From NCBI GenBank assembly GCA_003326195.1, contig LXQE01000125.1, forward strand, positions 225,806-289,805: a DNA stretch of 64,000 nt. The letters are read 5' to 3'. Below, piece after piece: positions 53,416 to 62,716 of this stretch; within the stretch, counting starts at the first letter, position 1, and the number at the start of each line of letters is the position of its first letter. This stretch comes from Nostoc punctiforme NIES-2108. GTDB lineage: Bacteria; Cyanobacteriota; Cyanobacteriia; Cyanobacteriales; Nostocaceae. Both the position numbers and the translations under genes were made by a program. The notes under the pieces were generated by a model. That model did not search any database and was not told the DNA's origin. It saw nothing but the letters and a program-made list of their open reading frames with translations.

Positions 53416-54504
53416 ATGAAGATGGGGCTGAGAGGACGCCTATTTTTCTCCCATTTAGTAGTAATGATCGTGGGGGTAGCTAGTCTGGTGAGCATCAGCA
53501 AAATCTCTTCCCCCCGCTTATTTGTCTTGCATTTGGAAGGATTAGAAAATCAGGGGTTCGACTTAATTGATGTCCGTGCTGAATTGGTTACAGGATTTGA
53601 ACTTGCTTGGCAACGAAGCACTCTTTGGTCAGTCTTAGTCGGCACTACTGCTGCCGGAGGATTGAGTTACTGGGTGTCGAGACGGATTATGCAGCGATTG
53701 ACCGAGATGGAACAAATCACCCAAAAATTTGCTGCTGGTCAGATGGATGCACGACTACCTGTATCTGACATTCCAGAACTTAGTGGATTGAGTAGTAGTT
53801 TCAACCGAATGGCAGCCAGTTTAGAAGGAGTAGAAGCACGGCGGCGAGAAGTAATTGGAGATATGACCCATGAACTACGTACACCATTAACTGTGGTGCG
53901 CGGTTACTTGGAAGAACTGGCTGATGGGGAAATTGAAGCGTCTCCTGAAATCTATCGACGTTTAGCGAAAGAAACTCGACGCTTAGAGCGGTTAGTGAAC
54001 GATTTACAAGAATTATCTAAGGCAGAAGCTGGTTATTTGCCAATTAATATCCAACGGGTAAATCTGCGTCCGTTGTTAGAGTCATTAGTGGAAAAATTTA
54101 CCGACCAACTATTGGAAGATGGGCCAGTTCTGCTCTTGCAATATCCATCTGTGCTACCTCCTGTATTGGCAGATATTGACCGCACGGAACAGGTGCTAGT
54201 TAATTTGCTAGGTAATGCAGTACGTTACACTAACGAAGGTTCAATTACTATTACTGTTGGGACTGAAGCATCTCAACTCTGGATTGCGGTTAGTGATACA
54301 GGCATTGGTATCGCTCCAGAAAATTTGCCTCATGTGTTTGAGCGCTTCTGGCGAGCTGACCAATCACGCGATCGCCATTCGGGAGGTACTGGTATTGGTT
54401 TAACTATTTCCCGCCGTTTGATTGAATTACAAGGCGGTCAAATTCAGGTAGAAAGCGAGTTGGGAGTTGGCAGTACGTTTCGGTTTTTTCTGCCTTTGGC
54501 TTGA
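53416..54504 (+). CDS. Sensor histidine kinase (HAMP, BaeS-like)
   Basis: The 362-aa protein has membrane segments at about 9-29 and 71-88, with only a short extracytoplasmic part (about 40 residues), then a HAMP domain, the H-box DMTHELRTPL with His152, and ATPase motifs NLLGNAVRYT, SDTGIGI and GGTGIGLTI. It is paired with the response regulator directly upstream. The tiny sensor region suggests sensing in or near the membrane. Confidence 0.95.
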   Translation: MKMGLRGRLFFSHLVVMIVGVASLVSISKISSPRLFVLHLEGLENQGFDLIDVRAELVTGFELAWQRSTLWSVLVGTTAAGGLSYWVSRRIMQRLTEMEQITQKFAAGQMDARLPVSDIPELSGLSSSFNRMAASLEGVEARRREVIGDMTHELRTPLTVVRGYLEELADGEIEASPEIYRRLAKETRRLERLVNDLQELSKAEAGYLPINIQRVNLRPLLESLVEKFTDQLLEDGPVLLLQYPSVLPPVLADIDRTEQVLVNLLGNAVRYTNEGSITITVGTEASQLWIAVSDTGIGIAPENLPHVFERFWRADQSRDRHSGGTGIGLTISRRLIELQGGQIQVESELGVGSTFRFFLPLA

Positions 54505-54648
54505 GTTGAGTCATGACTAACTTGAAATCCGAGGGATTGACACAAGGTAGTCATGGCTGTGTCATACCCAATTGCTAATTTGAAAGTATCCAAAATTCTA
54601 GCTTGTTGATGAATGCCCAGATTTTGGAAGTGCATAGAGTATAATATT

Positions 54649-54744
54649 ATGTCTACTTTTGTTCTGGCTGCTTTCTTGGTTAGTTTACTCAGTCTTTCGG
54701 GTTACGCTGCGATCGCCTATCTGTTTCCTCAAAATCGTTCTTAA
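54649..54744 (+). CDS. Possible single-pass membrane microprotein
   Basis: A 31-codon frame, MSTFVLAAFLVSLLSLSGYA followed by AIAYLFPQNRS, has one hydrophobic helix and a polar end like small photosynthetic or KdpF-like peptides. It lies 145 bp after the kinase gene. The ribosome site is weak (GGAAG 17 bases upstream). It could be a real microprotein or chance; too short for length-based support. Confidence 0.4.
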   Translation: MSTFVLAAFLVSLLSLSGYAAIAYLFPQNRS

Positions 54745-54817
54745 GAGTGACCAATTAAAATAATTCGTAATTCGTAATTCGTAATTCGTAGTTAAGAATT
54801 GAATTACGAATTAGTAA

Positions 54818-55699
54818 TTAGTTAATTTCCTTTCTCAATAATTCTGGAATCTGAGAAGGGCGTTCAGCTACTGTCACTTTCGCTTCTTTTAAAGCGGCTA
54901 ATTTACTTTGGGCTGTGCCAAAGTTAGGATCGCGTCCGATAACCGTTGCTAAAGTCCCGGTTTGTCGCCAAGTTTTTCCTGGTGGTGCAAGTCTACCTGC
55001 AATGTAGGCAATTACTGGTTTATCAATTGCCTCAGCAATGTACCGCGCTGCTGCTTCTTCACTACCACCACCAGGTTGACCAACTAAAACGATCGCTTGT
55101 GTAGTTTCATCCTCATCGAGAATTTGCAGCCATTGCAAAAATGAGGAACCGACGATCGCATCACTACCAATACTGACGCTAATCGACTGCCCTAAACCTG
55201 CTTTTGTTAATTCGTAGGCGATTTCGTAGGTGAGGGTGCTGCTACGACTAACGATCCCCACTGTTCCAGGGGTATAAAATTCGCTGGGTTGAGTCCCTAA
55301 GAGAATTTTTCCCGGTACAATGATCCCCGGACTATTTGGCCCGATTACCAAAGTTTCACAGGCTTCGGCTTTGCGGAGTAATTGCACCATATCCAAAGGC
55401 GGCACACCAGCAGTAATAATAATAATCTGGCGAATCTTAGATGCGATCGCTTCTAATGCTGCATCTAACACGTCGTAAGGATCTACACAAATAATTGTCG
55501 TGTCAATTGCCCCAAATTGTTCTATTACTTCCTCTACTAAATCAAATACTGGCAGTCCATGCAGTTCCTGTCCGCCGCATCCAGGATTGACACCAGCTAC
55601 TAAATTCGTGCCATAATCTTTCATTTGAGCAACATGAGTGCTTGATATAAATTCACAAAAGCCTTGAATTAAGACTTTACTTTCTGGCGTTAGGTTCAT
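54818..55699 (-). CDS. SucD-like acyl-CoA synthetase alpha subunit without catalytic His
   Basis: The 293-aa protein has the SucD layout: CoA-binding VLIQGFCEF and GVNPGCGGQELHGLPVF, IGPNSPGIIVPG, SRSSTLTYE and a C-terminal IAGRLAPPGK. In E. coli SucD the next segment is GHAGA with phosphorylated His246; here it reads RQTGT, with Gln at 246, and the nearby Glu208 is also replaced (VGQPGG). It is likely not a normal succinyl-CoA synthetase, or works by another route. The SucC-like partner gene lies about 300 bp upstream on the same strand. Confidence 0.85.
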   Translation of the reverse strand: MNLTPESKVLIQGFCEFISSTHVAQMKDYGTNLVAGVNPGCGGQELHGLPVFDLVEEVIEQFGAIDTTIICVDPYDVLDAALEAIASKIRQIIIITAGVPPLDMVQLLRKAEACETLVIGPNSPGIIVPGKILLGTQPSEFYTPGTVGIVSRSSTLTYEIAYELTKAGLGQSISVSIGSDAIVGSSFLQWLQILDEDETTQAIVLVGQPGGGSEEAAARYIAEAIDKPVIAYIAGRLAPPGKTWRQTGTLATVIGRDPNFGTAQSKLAALKEAKVTVAERPSQIPELLRKEIN

Positions 55700-55996
55700 A
55701 AAAAATTACCGTAAGTTTGATAACCCAGCGTTTTGAACTACTGGGCATAGAAACAACACATTTACAGTGTCGGATTGATTTAATTTTTACTGAAATTCCA
55801 AAAATTAGTCTGGAAGCTGAATGTTCCAAAAGTGAGAAAACGCGCCCCTAGCTAGGAATATCCAGTTTGAATCCACTATATAATTTAGTTCCAGAAAGCA
55901 AAGCTTTACTTGATTTGAGCATCAAATTCAATAATTTATACCTGACGGTAAAAACTAATAATTTTTGATTTTTGAATTGGAACAAAATGACATTCA

Positions 55997-57223
55997 CTAT
56001 CTTTTATTAGCCGTTGGTTTAGCAAGGAGAACTGCTGCTGCCACTGCCTCATCTAAATTTTCTACCACGACAAGCGCATCGGTGTGGGTTTTTAGTGTTG
56101 TCAAATATTTTCTCACAGTGTTAAATTCAGAACCAGCAAGACGGACAACTAAGGATGGAAAATTAAGCTCTCGCCGAACTTTACTACCATTAGAACGTAC
56201 AACCTGTGATTGAAGTTCGCTGTTGTCTTGCTGCACAACCCTAGCTATAACTTCAGCCACTTCCTCAATTTGCGGAATGCTACCCAGAAAGTTAATTAGT
56301 ATTACCTGAATACTTTTATCAGCCTCCAGCATTTTCAAACCTATTTCTAGGCGATCGCGGAAGGTAGTTGGTGTAGTATCTGTAAGGAAAGCATGACGTA
56401 GATTCAAACAAACACCTGGATTGCCACCAGCATTCGCAACTAAATCTAAAGTTGCCATCACTGAACCAGTACCATTACCTAAAATGCCGATTTTTCCATG
56501 CATTTGCACACCATCCCAATCGCTCAAAATACCGTTGATTTCAGTACTGGTATGACGGCTGATAATTTTTGCTGCCATCTCAGCGAGATCGGGATGACGC
56601 TTGATCGCCCGTTCGTTGACCCTGACTTTACCATTAAGAGCCATAACTTGACTAGTAGTACTGACTGCCAAGGGATTAATTTCGACTAAATCCAGGTCTT
56701 TTTGGACAAATAAGTGGTACATCTTCTCCACAACGCTGCTTACCGACTGCATCAGCGTTCCTTGCAAACCCATTTTCAAAGCCAATCGTCGCGCATAAAA
56801 TGGCGAGAATTCCTGCTCCACGACAACGTAGTGCATTCTTTCCCCAGCCGATTCCCAATCGATGTCTGCTTCTTTGCAACCTAAAAGTACCGGTCGGCAG
56901 ACAGCAGTATCTAAAACTACTGCTAGATAAAATTCTTGGTTGGCGTCGTATTTAGATTCTGCCAGTACAACTTCCGGCAATTCGCCCCATATTGGTAAAC
57001 TAAAGATATTTTGAGCTGCTGCGATCGCATCGATAGTCGTTTGGGCAAACCTAACTCCACCCGCTTTTGCCCGTTCCGCTCCGTGGACTTGAGATTTCAG
57101 TACAATTGGAAAGCGAATTTTTAACCGTTTCAAATCTGTAGGATGGTCAATTCGTTGGGAAGGCAATACTGGAATGCCTATCTTCGCAAACCATTCTTTA
57201 ACCTGGTACTCTAATAAATCCAT
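55997..57223 (-). CDS. SucC-like ATP-grasp beta subunit
   Basis: The 408-aa protein starts MDLLEYQVKEWFAKIGIPV, with ATP-grasp features KSQVHGAERAKAGGV and VEINPLA, then the C-terminal GNGTGSVMATLDLVANAGG. The C-terminal domain departs from E. coli SucC: the GGGA turn after the sheet is replaced by NLRHAFLTDTTPTTF. ATG 57223 was chosen over a GTG seven codons upstream. It pairs with the SucD-like gene. The original reaction would be succinyl-CoA plus ADP to succinate plus ATP. Confidence 0.85.
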   Translation of the reverse strand: MDLLEYQVKEWFAKIGIPVLPSQRIDHPTDLKRLKIRFPIVLKSQVHGAERAKAGGVRFAQTTIDAIAAAQNIFSLPIWGELPEVVLAESKYDANQEFYLAVVLDTAVCRPVLLGCKEADIDWESAGERMHYVVVEQEFSPFYARRLALKMGLQGTLMQSVSSVVEKMYHLFVQKDLDLVEINPLAVSTTSQVMALNGKVRVNERAIKRHPDLAEMAAKIISRHTSTEINGILSDWDGVQMHGKIGILGNGTGSVMATLDLVANAGGNPGVCLNLRHAFLTDTTPTTFRDRLEIGLKMLEADKSIQVILINFLGSIPQIEEVAEVIARVVQQDNSELQSQVVRSNGSKVRRELNFPSLVVRLAGSEFNTVRKYLTTLKTHTDALVVVENLDEAVAAAVLLAKPTANKR

Positions 57224-57868
57224 TGATACACCTTGTATTGACACTTTCCAAGATTTTGGTTAGTCCTGTTTTAATATTTTGCAGCACCTTTATTGCAGAA
57301 TTAACCTTTTTGCAGCTATAAAAACTTATTTTTCACGGATCAATTTTATCGAATTCAGCAAATGAAGCATATTAATTTCGATAGTCAACTTGTTTGTGGC
57401 AGAGCCACAACACATAATTAATCTTCTCAGCAAGTTTCCCAGCATAGAAGATAACTAGCATTTTTGTCAAAACCCTCTGACATAGCATTGTTTTCTTAAC
57501 CTTTAGATAATTTGGTAACAATTGGCAACTAGAATTTCGCACAGCAGTAGCTTTTGTGAATTTAATTATCGCAAAGCAATGCAGTGAAAATACCTAAATC
57601 TTTTATTATTCCCATTTTTTATTCGTAATTTATATCTGAAGACAGATTATTTAACTTTGTCTCTAATGGTGTAAAAATGTAGCGCCGCGAACAATAACTA
57701 CTTTTTTTATTTTTGGTGAAAAGTCAGAATTTGTGTTAGAAAGTTGGTCGTTCAGATTCTCAGGCTGTGGTTGCTTAAACTGTGCATTTGTATTCAACAA
57801 ACCTAAAAAGTTCATTTCATCCCCTTAAAGATAATCAAAACAATATAGAAATTCAGCGGGAAAGCTCT
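57224..57868. other. Intergenic region between divergent genes
   Basis: A 645-bp AT-rich gap with a small perfect hairpin TTGTGGC / GCCACAA at 57394-57410. An in-frame upstream extension of the next gene from 57782 is possible but has no ribosome site. No other gene. Confidence 0.4.
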
Positions 57869-59617
57869 ATGAAAGTAGCAGTCCAGCAGGAAGATTTACA
57901 GCTTTTAGCTAAAACTTTGCAAGAACAATTACTTGTAGAAGTCTCAACGGCTGAAGTCTTCGAGGTGAAGTGCGTCGTCAATAAAGGCGAGCTAATGATT
58001 TTAACGCAGCACGCGTCAGATGTAATAGTTGACGCTCAACTAATTTTTGCAGTTATTGAGGAGGTACTTCAGTCTCTAGCACCCCAGAAAGAGCAGCGAG
58101 TGCAATGTTTTCTCAGAGTTTTTGGCGAACAACTCCCTTATACCAAATGTTTCTTGGCGCTGAAGCAGACGGGGGAATGGGTAGCAGAGGAAGATAAGGA
58201 AGCACAAGAAGAGAAGGAAGTAATATCCCCCTCATCATCTCTGACATATTCTCCATCAATCAATGAGACTGAAGAAGAAGAACTGTTTGACCCGTTTGCA
58301 GATGTGCCGAATTTGTCGGCTTCAAAGCCAGGATTCCAGGTCAAACCTATCCTACTGGGTGCGGTGTTGCTGGGAATTATAGTTTTAGGCGGTGGTGCTT
58401 ACTTATTGACTCGCCCTTGTGTGATGTCTGAGTGTCAAGAAATACAAAACGCCAAGCAATTAAAAACAAAATCTCCGCAACTGATGCGCCGCGCCAAATC
58501 TGAAAAAGAATTAGTTGCTGTACAAGAGCAACTTGCAGCAGCCAGTACAGACCTAAATGTAATTCCTAGTTGGTCGCCTCGTTACCAGCTGTCAGAGGAA
58601 CTAAAAGCAAGTTTATCTGGGCGAGCAGAAAAAATCAATCAGGTGGTCAAAGCTTTGCAGACAGCATCTTTGGCGACACAAAAAGTTCAAACTCCTGCAT
58701 CTAGCCTAGAGGAATTACAAACTAGGCAACACTTATGGCGACAGGCTATAGCGCCACTAGAAAGTATAAGTTCCAGTAGTGAACTCTATGGGCTTGTGCA
58801 GGGTAAATTACTGAATTATCGTGTCCGTTTGCACGCTGTAAATCAACAGATATTTACTGAGGAAAAATGGCTGAAAAAACTAACAGCGGCAAAAGGTGTA
58901 GCCGTTGCAGCCGAGAAGCGGGAAGCTACTGCTAAATCTTTGAATGACTGGCAAAAGGCGCAGTCTACTTGGCTGGTGGTAATTAATGCCTTGAATACCA
59001 TTCCCCGAAATAGCGTTGGATACCAAGAAGCTCAAAAGCTGTTGGTAGATTATAAACCTAAGTTAGTATTAGTACGCGATCGCGCTACTAAAGAACAATT
59101 AGCTGTTAAAACCTACCAACAGGCCCTTAGTACTGCCAAGCAAGCCAAAGTTTATGAACAACAAAACCAATGGCAAGCAGCGGCGATATATTGGGAGCAA
59201 GCTTTGCAAACGGCTAAAAAAGTTCCCCAAGATAGCTTGTACTACACTCAGGCTAAGTCTCTCATCGAACCTTATTCAGCTGCGCTCAAACAAGCACAAG
59301 AAAAACTACAAGTTGTTAGTAGTTTGCAACAAACGCGCACTGACTTGGATAAGACCTGTACTAATGGAATTCGGATTTGCACCTTTAGCATAGACAATGC
59401 AGAAATTATTGTCCGACTAACCCCTGAGTATGACCAAATAAGGCAAAATAACTTGGCTAATCCTTATTCTAAGAATTCGGATACTGCTGTTGATGTTACC
59501 AATCACTTGCAAATCTTACGCGAAGCCCTAGCCGTAATTGGTGAAAATGCCAATCTATCCCTTTTTCTTTATGATTCCCAAGGTCAGATAATTTATACAC
59601 GGACTTTAGGTGGGTAA
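57869..59617 (+). CDS. Large single-pass membrane protein with coiled C-terminal part
   Basis: The 582-aa protein has an N-terminal globular cytoplasmic part (MKVAVQQEDLQLLAKTLQEQ, residues 1-115), an acidic Ser-rich linker, one membrane segment at about 160-182 (ILLGAVLLGIIVLGGGAYLL), and a long helical, repeat-like region with WQKAQSTWLVVINALNTIP and WQAAAIYWEQALQTAKKVP motifs that resemble TPR-like helices. I do not recognise a named family. ATG 57869 is preferred to 57782. Confidence 0.75.
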   Translation: MKVAVQQEDLQLLAKTLQEQLLVEVSTAEVFEVKCVVNKGELMILTQHASDVIVDAQLIFAVIEEVLQSLAPQKEQRVQCFLRVFGEQLPYTKCFLALKQTGEWVAEEDKEAQEEKEVISPSSSLTYSPSINETEEEELFDPFADVPNLSASKPGFQVKPILLGAVLLGIIVLGGGAYLLTRPCVMSECQEIQNAKQLKTKSPQLMRRAKSEKELVAVQEQLAAASTDLNVIPSWSPRYQLSEELKASLSGRAEKINQVVKALQTASLATQKVQTPASSLEELQTRQHLWRQAIAPLESISSSSELYGLVQGKLLNYRVRLHAVNQQIFTEEKWLKKLTAAKGVAVAAEKREATAKSLNDWQKAQSTWLVVINALNTIPRNSVGYQEAQKLLVDYKPKLVLVRDRATKEQLAVKTYQQALSTAKQAKVYEQQNQWQAAAIYWEQALQTAKKVPQDSLYYTQAKSLIEPYSAALKQAQEKLQVVSSLQQTRTDLDKTCTNGIRICTFSIDNAEIIVRLTPEYDQIRQNNLANPYSKNSDTAVDVTNHLQILREALAVIGENANLSLFLYDSQGQIIYTRTLGG

Positions 59618-59709
59618 GTAGAATCCCCAGTGAAGTATAAAGGATGAATTGTACATTAACTAATTATTTGTCAATTTAACAAAATATTGTCACAGTATTT
59701 CAAATATCT

Positions 59710-59747
59710 AAAACCCTGACATAGTAAGGATTATGTCAGGGTTTTTT
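59710..59747 (+). terminator. Rho-independent terminator
   Basis: The perfect 14-bp stem AAAACCCTGACATA / TATGTCAGGGTTTT with an 8-base loop is followed by T residues. It lies about 90 bp after the membrane protein gene. Confidence 0.9.
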
Positions 59748-59883
59748 CTATTTAAGGAAAATAGCGATCACATCAGTGGGTGAAGATAACAGATTTTAGA
59801 CAATAACTTCACAATAAACCCAAGCAGCTGCTCAACAATTGGTTGATATTCCCATTGATATTGAAAATTTACATGATTTTAAA

Positions 59884-59954
59884 GCGGGCGATGGGACTCG
59901 AACCCACGACGTTCACCATGGGAAGGTGACATTCTACCACTGAATTACACCCGC
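59884..59954 (-). tRNA. tRNA-Gly (anticodon CCC)
   Basis: The minus strand folds into a 71-nt cloverleaf: acceptor GCGGGTG / CGCCCGC, D arm ATTC-AGTGGTA-GAAT, anticodon stem TCACC / GGTGA with loop TTCCCAT (anticodon CCC), and T arm GTGGG-TTCGAGT-CCCAT. No CCA is encoded. It decodes GGG. Confidence 0.95.
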
Positions 59955-60124
59955 GAATTGCTACCATAAATTAGTACTCAAATAAAATATACCATTATTT
60001 GCAGCTGTTTTCAATTGCCTAGAACATACACTACTCTTGCAAATACTGATGCATGAGTCATGCCGCTGTTCAGATTGGAAAATTTTTTTAGCTAGCTGAT
60101 GAGGGCACTTACCACCATATTTAA

Positions 60125-60736
60125 CTAAAGAACAATGTCCTCGCCTCGCTCCGTGAAGCGAACCTCTTTAATATTCCATTGAGCATTACTCGTTAAGGTT
60201 TTGCGGAGACTGCCAAACAGAGCAAACTGCTCACAACTAGAAAGAGAAGTTATTTGCCGCTTTGACTCAGGAGATATGCGTAAATCAACTGTAGCAATGC
60301 CATTTTTAATGTTGACACGATACCCAGACAAGCTAAAGTCGCTTGTATCTCGTTTTTCTAAAATTTTACTCACTACATTTGTCACTGGTTCCTCAGCTGG
60401 TACTGAAACCTTTTCTGGAATTAGTTTTTGACACTGAGTATCACTTGTGTAGAGCGTTACACTAGTCGTTTTGGCAGTGGCAACCTTAGAAGTTGGTGAG
60501 GAAGGCGTATTTTCCTTAGAAGATTCTTGATTAGGAGATTTTTCTCTCAACTGAGCTACGCTAGGAATTTGGCTGGGAGACTGAGAAGGTAGGCTATTGG
60601 TCGGTGCTGGTGCTGTGGTAGGGTATGACGTTGCGCTGTCAATATTACCTGCGGTGGGATTGGAACTACAACTACTGAGGCTCACAACCATTGTCACAAA
60701 AATAAGGGGTAAAAAATATCTCTTGATTGTGTTCAT
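60125..60736 (-). CDS. GerMN-domain lipoprotein
   Basis: The 203-aa protein starts with a lipoprotein signal peptide (FLPLIFVTMVVSLSSC, lipobox Cys23), a Pro/Ser-rich linker, then a GerMN/sporulation-related domain: VTLYTSDTQCQKLIPEKV, VVSKILE, YRVNIKNGIATVDL and SLRKTLTSN. It is likely at the cell envelope. The domain was first seen in GerM of spore formers but is common elsewhere; its role here is unknown. Confidence 0.85.
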   Translation of the reverse strand: MNTIKRYFLPLIFVTMVVSLSSCSSNPTAGNIDSATSYPTTAPAPTNSLPSQSPSQIPSVAQLREKSPNQESSKENTPSSPTSKVATAKTTSVTLYTSDTQCQKLIPEKVSVPAEEPVTNVVSKILEKRDTSDFSLSGYRVNIKNGIATVDLRISPESKRQITSLSSCEQFALFGSLRKTLTSNAQWNIKEVRFTERGEDIVL

Positions 60737-61131
60737 AAATTTTGCTTATAAATTATGTTGTTGTTATCGATTTCAGTGTCGCTGGTATCAATTCCGCATA
60801 AATTCGTGAATATTGAGCCAGTTTATAAAGTGTCAACCCAAAATCTGTTAAAGTCAAATTTTATACTATATATCTAAATTACAACATCTGCTATTTAAGG
60901 AGCAATGTCTGACAACAAGCCGCTTTGTGTCTACGTCAATCCCAAAAAGCTTGACTAAAACAAGTAGGGATGCAATAAACCAGAGAATTGCTACCAGTAG
61001 TACTGCGTCTGCGCCTGCTGCTTATGCTAAATAAATTTGGCAAGAGTAAAATCAACTCCTTGCACAGTAAGGGTAAGTCGTGTTGCCTTAGAAAAACTTG
61101 TGCTTTTAGATTACTGATTAAAAGCAAATTA
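60737..61131. other. Intergenic region between two minus-strand genes
   Basis: A 395-bp AT-rich gap between two minus-strand genes. No gene or clear regulatory signal is seen. Confidence 0.35.
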
Positions 61132-61461
61132 CTAGTTTTCACTACTTTTTTGCTTAGTCAATTGCTGCACTAATAATTGTACTCCCAAAGCCAATAAACC
61201 AATTGCCACTATACCAAAAATCCCGCTACCTAAAGCAACTACACCAACAACCAGAGTGCGGACAGCAGAAGAAATCTTCACCACCAATGGATTGATTGAA
61301 TGGATCGGTTTACTAGCAAAGTTTGTCGCGATCGCAATCATTAGCGAATACGCTGCAAATCCCATTCCTCCAGAAATCACCGCCCCAGTAAAACAGCGTA
61401 ACGGACTAGCTGTCACCGATTCTTTAGCATCTGTTTGCGGTGTTAGATTTTGGTCATTCAT
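61132..61461 (-). CDS. DUF3082 membrane protein
   Basis: The 109-aa protein has two membrane segments (about 30-48 and 70-98; ALGSGIFGIVAIGLLALGVQ) and the DUF3082 signature LRCFTGAVISGGMGFAAYSL. The family is specific to cyanobacteria and plastids and has no known function. It is monocistronic on the minus strand, upstream of the GerMN gene. Confidence 0.87.
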   Translation of the reverse strand: MNDQNLTPQTDAKESVTASPLRCFTGAVISGGMGFAAYSLMIAIATNFASKPIHSINPLVVKISSAVRTLVVGVVALGSGIFGIVAIGLLALGVQLLVQQLTKQKSSEN

Positions 61462-61639
61462 AATATTTTAGACTTTAGACTTATTTGTGAGCGCTCAAGT
61501 GAACGATTTTAGATTTTAGATTGGAGCATTCAGAACAATTCTTGTTCTCAGCTAATCGTTATTAAAATTGCATCTTTGCGTTTTTTAGTGATTTGAACTA
61601 TGCAACTTAAAAGCTCATCAGCTTATTCCCCATACTCCA

Positions 61640-62611
61640 TTAACGATAAAGATTTTTTTTCATTGAAGATGCCACCTGAATACCATGTGTAATTGTCCGA
61701 GTCACAAACAATTCTAAGTCTTCATCAAGAATTGCTTCCCTGACTTGCACCTTAACTTGCTCTGCCTGCTGTTGAGACTCAAAAAGAGCAAATACTGTTG
61801 GCCCAGAACCAGACATCATTGTTCCTAAAACGCCTTCTTGATTAGCAAACACTTCTCGCAACTGTAAAACTTGGGGATAGGCTGGCAATACCACGCGTTC
61901 TAAATCATTATGCAATTTTTGGGCAATTTTTCTCGTATTTTTATCCAGGATCGCTTTTACTATTGCTCCTGAATGAACTGCATTAGCACGCGCTGCCAAG
62001 TTGTTGCTATCTTTAATATAAGAATGACCAAACTGCTGTCGATAGGTTTTATATGCCCAAGGGGTGGAAACTTCCAGACTGCGGTATTTCCCCAATACTA
62101 TATATATGTTATCTAAACTCGGCAGGGGAGAAAGTTGCTCACCTCTACCTGTGGCGATCGCAGTTCCACCCGCCACACAGAACGGTACATCTGAACCGAG
62201 TGTACCTCCCAACTCTTCTAATTCTGACTGAGTTAGTCCCAACTTCCATAGTAAATCTATCCCCACCAACACAGCAGCTGCATTCGTCGAACCCCCTGCC
62301 AACCCAGCAGCTACAGGAATCTGCTTGTTAACGGTAATCTCCACACCACCATATTTAGCAAAGGCTTCGGGAAATTGCCTTACCATTAATTCTGCTGCCC
62401 GGTATGCCAGATTACTTTTATCTGTCGGTACTTGTGGGTGGTTGCAATGAACCCTAATGGTATCAGTGCTAATGGAACGCACATCAATCTGGTCTGCAAG
62501 CCCGATACTTTGAAGTATCATGGCTAACTCGTGATAGCCATCAGGGCGAGCGCCAATGATTTCTAGATACAAGTTGATTTTAGCAGGGGCAATTAGGCTG
62601 TAAGAACGCAT
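61640..62611 (-). CDS. ispE: 4-diphosphocytidyl-2-C-methyl-D-erythritol kinase
   Basis: The 323-aa GHMP kinase has SLIAPAKINLYLEIIG at the N-terminus, VAAGLAGGSTNAAAVLVG as ATP loop, and TMMSGSGPTVFALF. It phosphorylates CDP-ME in the MEP pathway for isoprenoids. It follows rsmA on the same strand, as in many cyanobacteria, separated by a repeat-rich spacer. Confidence 0.96.
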   Translation of the reverse strand: MRSYSLIAPAKINLYLEIIGARPDGYHELAMILQSIGLADQIDVRSISTDTIRVHCNHPQVPTDKSNLAYRAAELMVRQFPEAFAKYGGVEITVNKQIPVAAGLAGGSTNAAAVLVGIDLLWKLGLTQSELEELGGTLGSDVPFCVAGGTAIATGRGEQLSPLPSLDNIYIVLGKYRSLEVSTPWAYKTYRQQFGHSYIKDSNNLAARANAVHSGAIVKAILDKNTRKIAQKLHNDLERVVLPAYPQVLQLREVFANQEGVLGTMMSGSGPTVFALFESQQQAEQVKVQVREAILDEDLELFVTRTITHGIQVASSMKKNLYR

Positions 62612-62624
62612 TTTCTGAGAGTGG

Positions 62625-62702
62625 GGAATGGGGAATGTGGGGCCCCCTCTGGGAATAAGGGGTAATGGGGAATGGGGAATGAAGAAAGGGGAATGGAAAA
62701 AA
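62625..62702. repeat. STRR in the rsmA-ispE spacer
   Basis: Repeats of GGGGAAT/GGGGAATG run through 62625-62702, interrupted by GGGGCCCCCTCTGGG. Another example of the window's heptamer repeats in a spacer between co-directional genes. Confidence 0.8.
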
Positions 62703-62716
62703 ATCTACCTTGTTCC

